A DNA stretch of 64,000 bases. Source: DYKG01 sp964596185 (lineage in GTDB: Bacteria > Muiribacteriota > Ozemobacteria > Ozemobacterales > Ozemobacteraceae). This document shows, piece after piece, positions 60,889 to 64,000 of this stretch; positions within the stretch are counted from its first letter, which is position 1, and every line of letters begins with the position of its first letter. The notes under the pieces were generated by a model, which made no database searches, was not told the DNA's origin, and worked only from the letters and a program-made list of their open reading frames with translations. The translations under genes and the position numbers were made by a program. The stretch is from assembly GCA_964596185.1 (NCBI GenBank), contig CAZQUE010000011.1:26440-90439 (forward strand), given 5' to 3'.

Positions 60889-61188
60889 ATGAGAATACTT
60901 GAAAGAAACCCTTTCAACGAGTTGCGCACCAAGCCCGAACAGGCGCGCACCAATGCCAAAGAACAATGGCGCATGTTTCTCGACCAGTTTCAAACTGCCG
61001 TCGATGAAGTCGACCAGCTTGGCAAAACCTCGGAAAAATTGACGCAGGATGCGGTTCTTGGTCGTGTAGAAAACCTACACGATGTCATGATCGCTGCAGA
61101 AAAGGCAAAAACTGCGATGAACCTGACTCTTGAAGTAAGGGGGAAAGCTCTGGAAGCATACAAAGAAATAATGCGAATGAATTTCTAA
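60889..61188 (+). CDS. fliE: Flagellar hook-basal body protein FliE
   Basis: Adapter between the MS ring (FliF) and the rod (FlgB), 99 residues. The C-terminal half has the conserved DVMIAAEKAKTAMNLTLEVRGKALEAYKEIMRM pattern (shown in two parts: DVMIAAEKAKTAMNLTLEVR and KALEAYKEIMRM). A short ribosome site precedes the ATG. Normal length. It ends the flgBC-fliE group; a promoter at 61196 precedes fliF. Confidence 0.94.
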   Translation: MRILERNPFNELRTKPEQARTNAKEQWRMFLDQFQTAVDEVDQLGKTSEKLTQDAVLGRVENLHDVMIAAEKAKTAMNLTLEVRGKALEAYKEIMRMNF

Positions 61189-61195
61189 TAAAGTC

Positions 61196-61224
61196 TTTAC
61201 AGATTCAATTCTGCGTACTATAAA
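61196..61224 (+). promoter_or_regulatory. Internal promoter upstream of fliF
   Basis: TTTACA (61196-61201), exactly 17 bases, TATAAA (61219-61224): five of six matches in each hexamer for a primary sigma factor. It lies just after the fliE stop, leaving a leader of about 75 bases with two GGAG copies before the fliF ATG. It does not resemble a sigma-28 promoter. Confidence 0.65.
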
Positions 61225-61307
61225 TAACTTATAAAAAATTCCCGCCCGCTAAAAACAAAAAACAAACAAATTAAGGGCACGGAATCAGGAGTAGGGAGTA
61301 GCTAACA

Positions 61308-63206
61308 ATGACTGAATTCCTCAGGCAACTCTGGGAACCAATAGCCAGAATGCCCCGGAGCCAGCAGATTGGCCTGGCGGTAATAGTTGGACTGGTTGTT
61401 ATCGGTATAGTAACCGCCTCGATGTGGGGCACAACGAAAGAATTTATTCCGCTCTTTGAAGAAAAACTCAAGCTCGAAGATGCCGGCAAGGTTGTTGCCA
61501 AGCTTCAAGAGCTCGGAGTTGAATATAAACTTGGTGCAGACAGCACTGATGTCAGGGTGCCGCTGGTAGACAAGTCATACATTCTGCTACAGCTTGCCCA
61601 GGAAAAAAGTCTGCCTTTGGCAAAGCCTGGCTGGGCCAAACTTATTGACGAACGCTCGATGTTCGATGGCACTACCCAGCAGGAATTCGACCTGAACTTT
61701 GTCAGAGGCCTTCAGGCAGAGCTTGAAGAAACCCTGGTGCGAATGGGTCCGATCGAAGAAGCTAACGTCAACATCGTTAAACCCAAAAAAGAAGTGTTCA
61801 AGGAAGACCAGAAAGAACCATCAGCAGCAGTTCTGCTTAAACTCAAACCCGGCCAGGAAATTACCCAGGATCAGGTTAGAGCGATAAGAGACTGGGTATG
61901 TTCGGCGGTTGAAGGCCTAAGCCCAGAAAACATCAGGATTTCTGACACCGAAGCCCGCGACCTGACCCGCATCATTGAAGATGAAGAGGCGATGAGCCTC
62001 GACAAAATCAAAACAGCACAGGTCAAGCATACCCGAGCCCAGGAAAAAGTTCTGCGCAAAGAATTGCAAAGCCAGCTTGAGCAAATGTTCGGTTTCGGTA
62101 ATGCCATCGTCAGAGTCAGGCTCGATATGGACTTCGATCAGAAAGAAGCCGTCAGTGACGTCGTGATTCCGCCCATCGAGGGTAGTAACACCGGTATCGT
62201 CATTTCGCGCAAGAATGAAGAAGAACATTACCAGGGCCGAGATCTGATCGAAGACGGTGAACCTGGGGTAAACTCGAATCTGCCTCCCGGTGCCCCGGCC
62301 TACCCCGGCACCGAGAACAATACCTGGAACAAGTATGACCGCACCGGTAACATTGAAAATTTCGAAGTTACCAGATCGAAAGAAAAGTATGTAAAAAGTC
62401 AGGGCACCATCAAACGTTTAACCGTGTCTGTGGTTCTAAATACCGACCCGGAAATGGTTAAAGACATCGAAGCCAACATCACTGAAATTGCAAAAAATAC
62501 GGTTGGTTTCGACAAGGCCAGAGGCGACAAACTCGCTTTGATGGCCATGCCCTTCAAGAACGAAGAAGTTGAACGCGCCAGAGCGGCCTTTGCTCTGAAG
62601 AAGCAGCAGGAGAAACAGATGTTCATGATCGTTGTAGGCCTGTTAATGGCCTTCCCAGTATTCCTGGGACTCATCTATATCTTTGTCCGGGTTTCAAGAG
62701 CCAGAGCACTTGCCCGCGAGCAGGCACGTCTGCAGGAAGCTGCCGCCGAAGCCGAAGCGCTTAAAGCAGCCCGCGAGCAGCAGATGCATCGCCAGACCGA
62801 GCAGCAATGGCGCGACTGGGAACGCCGATTCAAGGACATCAAAAACTTCTTCCCCGAAATTACAGATCTTGCCGAAAAGAAGAAAAAAGTTCAGGACCTG
62901 CGCCTGGCAGCCTATCAATATGCCATGGACAATGACTCTCTGCCGGCTGACTTTGAAGAAATGACCCCGGAAGAACAGTTCATTTATCGTGAAGCTTTCC
63001 AGAAAAAGAAAGACGGCACCCTTGCCGACGGCCTCGAAAGACTTCAGGCGATTATTACCGAACGCGACCGCGCCAGAGAAGAAGAGCTCGAAAAACTGCA
63101 AGAACAGGCAAAAGCCCGCGAATTGCTCGAAGAAAGAGTTCGTCAGCTCGTCGAAACCAAGCCCGAAGACGCAGTTTCGGTTTTGCGCCTGTGGCTGAGC
63201 GACTAG
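61308..63206 (+). CDS. fliF: Flagellar MS-ring protein FliF with long cytoplasmic extension
   Basis: Builds the MS ring in the inner membrane. The 632 residues exceed the usual 530-570. The first membrane helix lies at about 22-42, the ring-building domains at about 45-420 (FDGTTQQEFDLNFVRGLQAELE, EEANVNIVKPKKEVF), and the second helix at about 443-465. The cytoplasmic part (about 466-632) is a long charged coiled coil (LAREQARLQEAAAEAEALKA) with an inserted segment around FPEITDLAEKKKKVQDLRL. It ends in the FliG-binding helix VRQLVETKPEDAVSVLRLWLSD. The extra length is all in this cytoplasmic part. Confidence 0.95.
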   Translation: MTEFLRQLWEPIARMPRSQQIGLAVIVGLVVIGIVTASMWGTTKEFIPLFEEKLKLEDAGKVVAKLQELGVEYKLGADSTDVRVPLVDKSYILLQLAQEKSLPLAKPGWAKLIDERSMFDGTTQQEFDLNFVRGLQAELEETLVRMGPIEEANVNIVKPKKEVFKEDQKEPSAAVLLKLKPGQEITQDQVRAIRDWVCSAVEGLSPENIRISDTEARDLTRIIEDEEAMSLDKIKTAQVKHTRAQEKVLRKELQSQLEQMFGFGNAIVRVRLDMDFDQKEAVSDVVIPPIEGSNTGIVISRKNEEEHYQGRDLIEDGEPGVNSNLPPGAPAYPGTENNTWNKYDRTGNIENFEVTRSKEKYVKSQGTIKRLTVSVVLNTDPEMVKDIEANITEIAKNTVGFDKARGDKLALMAMPFKNEEVERARAAFALKKQQEKQMFMIVVGLLMAFPVFLGLIYIFVRVSRARALAREQARLQEAAAEAEALKAAREQQMHRQTEQQWRDWERRFKDIKNFFPEITDLAEKKKKVQDLRLAAYQYAMDNDSLPADFEEMTPEEQFIYREAFQKKKDGTLADGLERLQAIITERDRAREEELEKLQEQAKARELLEERVRQLVETKPEDAVSVLRLWLSD

Positions 63207-63222
63207 GCAGGGAGAAGAAACT

Positions 63223-64000
63223 GTGGCCAAAAACGAAGAACTTCCCCCAATCAATCTTGACGACCTTCCGCCTCTCGATATTTCCGGCCGGGCCAAAGCA
63301 GCTATTCTGCTGATCTTTCTCGGTCCGGAAACCAGCGGAGTCGTTCTGCAGTCTCTTTCTGACGCAGAAATAGAGATTCTTACCATCGAAATCGCCAAGC
63401 ACCGTAAAATTTCTACCGAAGAAAAACTTTCTGTGCTGTTCGAATTCGAGCAACTGATGATGGCCCGCAGATTCTATGCCGAAGGCGGCCTTGAATATGC
63501 CAAACACCTGCTTGAAAAAACCATTGGACCGGGCAAAGCCCTTGAAATTCTTGCCCGAATGGGCACTTCGCTGCAGGTACAGCCTTTCGAAGCAGCGCGA
63601 ACCGCTGACCCAACCCAACTGGCCACCTTGATTCAAAACGAGCATCCACAGACGGTTGCTCTAATTCTCGCTTATCTTCAGCCTGAAAAATCTGCGGTTA
63701 TTCTGCAGTCGATGACCCCCGACACCCAGGTTGAAATCGCCAAGCGTCTGGCCCTCATGGATCGCACCAGCCCTGAAATTACCCGCGAAGTTGAAAACTA
63801 CCTTGAAGAACGCCTATCGTCGATCATCGGTCAGGATTTCACCAGCGTCGGCGGTATCGATTCTCTTATCGGCGTGTTGAACGCCGTCGAACGTGCAACC
63901 GAGAAGAACATCATCGAAACAATGGAAGTTCAGGAGCCAAGCCTGGCCGAAGAAGTCAAAAAGCGTTTGTTCGTTTTCGAAGATGTGGTTCTCATCGACG
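63223..64000 (+). CDS. fliG: Flagellar motor switch protein FliG (5' part)
   Basis: Rotor protein that couples to the stator and sets rotation direction. The first 259 codons are present; the gene runs off the window end. It starts at GTG with GGGAGAAG upstream, 16 bases after fliF. The N-terminal domain binds FliF (GRAKAAILLIFLGPETSGVV); the middle domain with the EHPQT motif (NEHPQTVALILAYLQPEKS) binds FliM. The charged C-terminal torque helix is outside the window. Confidence 0.94.
   Translation, partial: MAKNEELPPINLDDLPPLDISGRAKAAILLIFLGPETSGVVLQSLSDAEIEILTIEIAKHRKISTEEKLSVLFEFEQLMMARRFYAEGGLEYAKHLLEKTIGPGKALEILARMGTSLQVQPFEAARTADPTQLATLIQNEHPQTVALILAYLQPEKSAVILQSMTPDTQVEIAKRLALMDRTSPEITREVENYLEERLSSIIGQDFTSVGGIDSLIGVLNAVERATEKNIIETMEVQEPSLAEEVKKRLFVFEDVVLID

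Noticed and set aside
1..64000. tRNA, rRNA, CRISPR arrays, transposases, prophage or attachment sites.
   Set aside because: Intergenic regions were read on both strands; no cloverleaf, regularly spaced repeats, transposase motif or flanking direct repeats were found. XerC is a housekeeping recombinase by context.

Overview
The window reads as chromosomal DNA of a Gram-negative-type, flagellated, heterotrophic bacterium of moderate GC. Genes are tightly packed and often overlap by 1-8 bases (ATGA or TGATG junctions), and TTG/GTG starts are frequent. Outer-envelope lipoprotein machinery (LspA, two Lgt copies), lipobox proteins, many prepilin-like proteins and a flagellar operon are present. The mix of abundant pseudopilins, NHL/TPR/Sel1 proteins, LuxC/LuxE-like enzymes and IorAB would fit an uncultured lineage such as candidate phylum Riflebacteria. 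That placement is inference; the sequence contains no rRNA to test it. I saw no tRNA or rRNA gene, insertion sequence, prophage or CRISPR array. No gene-free stretch exceeds 300 bases.

Region 1 (1-17182, mostly plus strand) holds housekeeping and envelope genes: rho, an M23 peptidase, a TPR protein, smpB, an AMIN/amidase_3 cell-wall amidase and a GerMN protein. A bidirectional terminator separates these from a minus-strand prepilin. Next come NHL-repeat proteins around mltG and an orphan periplasmic binding protein, a TPR lipoprotein, the radical-SAM/DUF2344 pair, rng, and two secreted proteins of unknown role. Region 2 (17179-21253, minus) is an accD-accA-rpoD operon with a strong promoter overlapped by a GntR/FadR-like palindrome, then a di-heme FN3 lipoprotein with a structured leader. 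Region 3 (21457-28842, plus) is lspA-lgt-lgt-rluD, a degenerate pseudopilin, a HAMP-only membrane protein, an aldehyde dehydrogenase that has lost its catalytic residues, a one-module siroheme protein, and a secreted protein with a clan-CD-like His/Cys pair.

Region 4 (28855-39919) contains mtfA, a K+ channel and a 1854-residue membrane protein built from two copies of a secreted module with a complete pilin-like domain between them. An M50B-like protease, a nucleotidyl cyclase and a GIY-YIG protein follow. Region 5 (39884-46436, minus) is a GNAT / LuxE-like / LuxC-adenylation-fusion operon and, upstream of it on the same strand, a three-gene minor-pilin operon.

Region 6 (46658-56894) has iorAB, a second amidase, a Fsr-like MFS exporter with a palindrome across its start codon, a CHASE2/SH3/M48 operon, a Sel1 protein and an Mpv17-like membrane protein. 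Region 7 (57126-64000, plus) is xerC-hslV-hslU-flgB-flgC-fliE-fliF-fliG, cut by the window end. This is the order known from Bacillus but without codY.

The strongest candidates for something undescribed are the giant embedded-pilin protein, together with the shared C-terminal Cys/His pilin module found in three proteins, and the LuxC-PaaK fusion operon.
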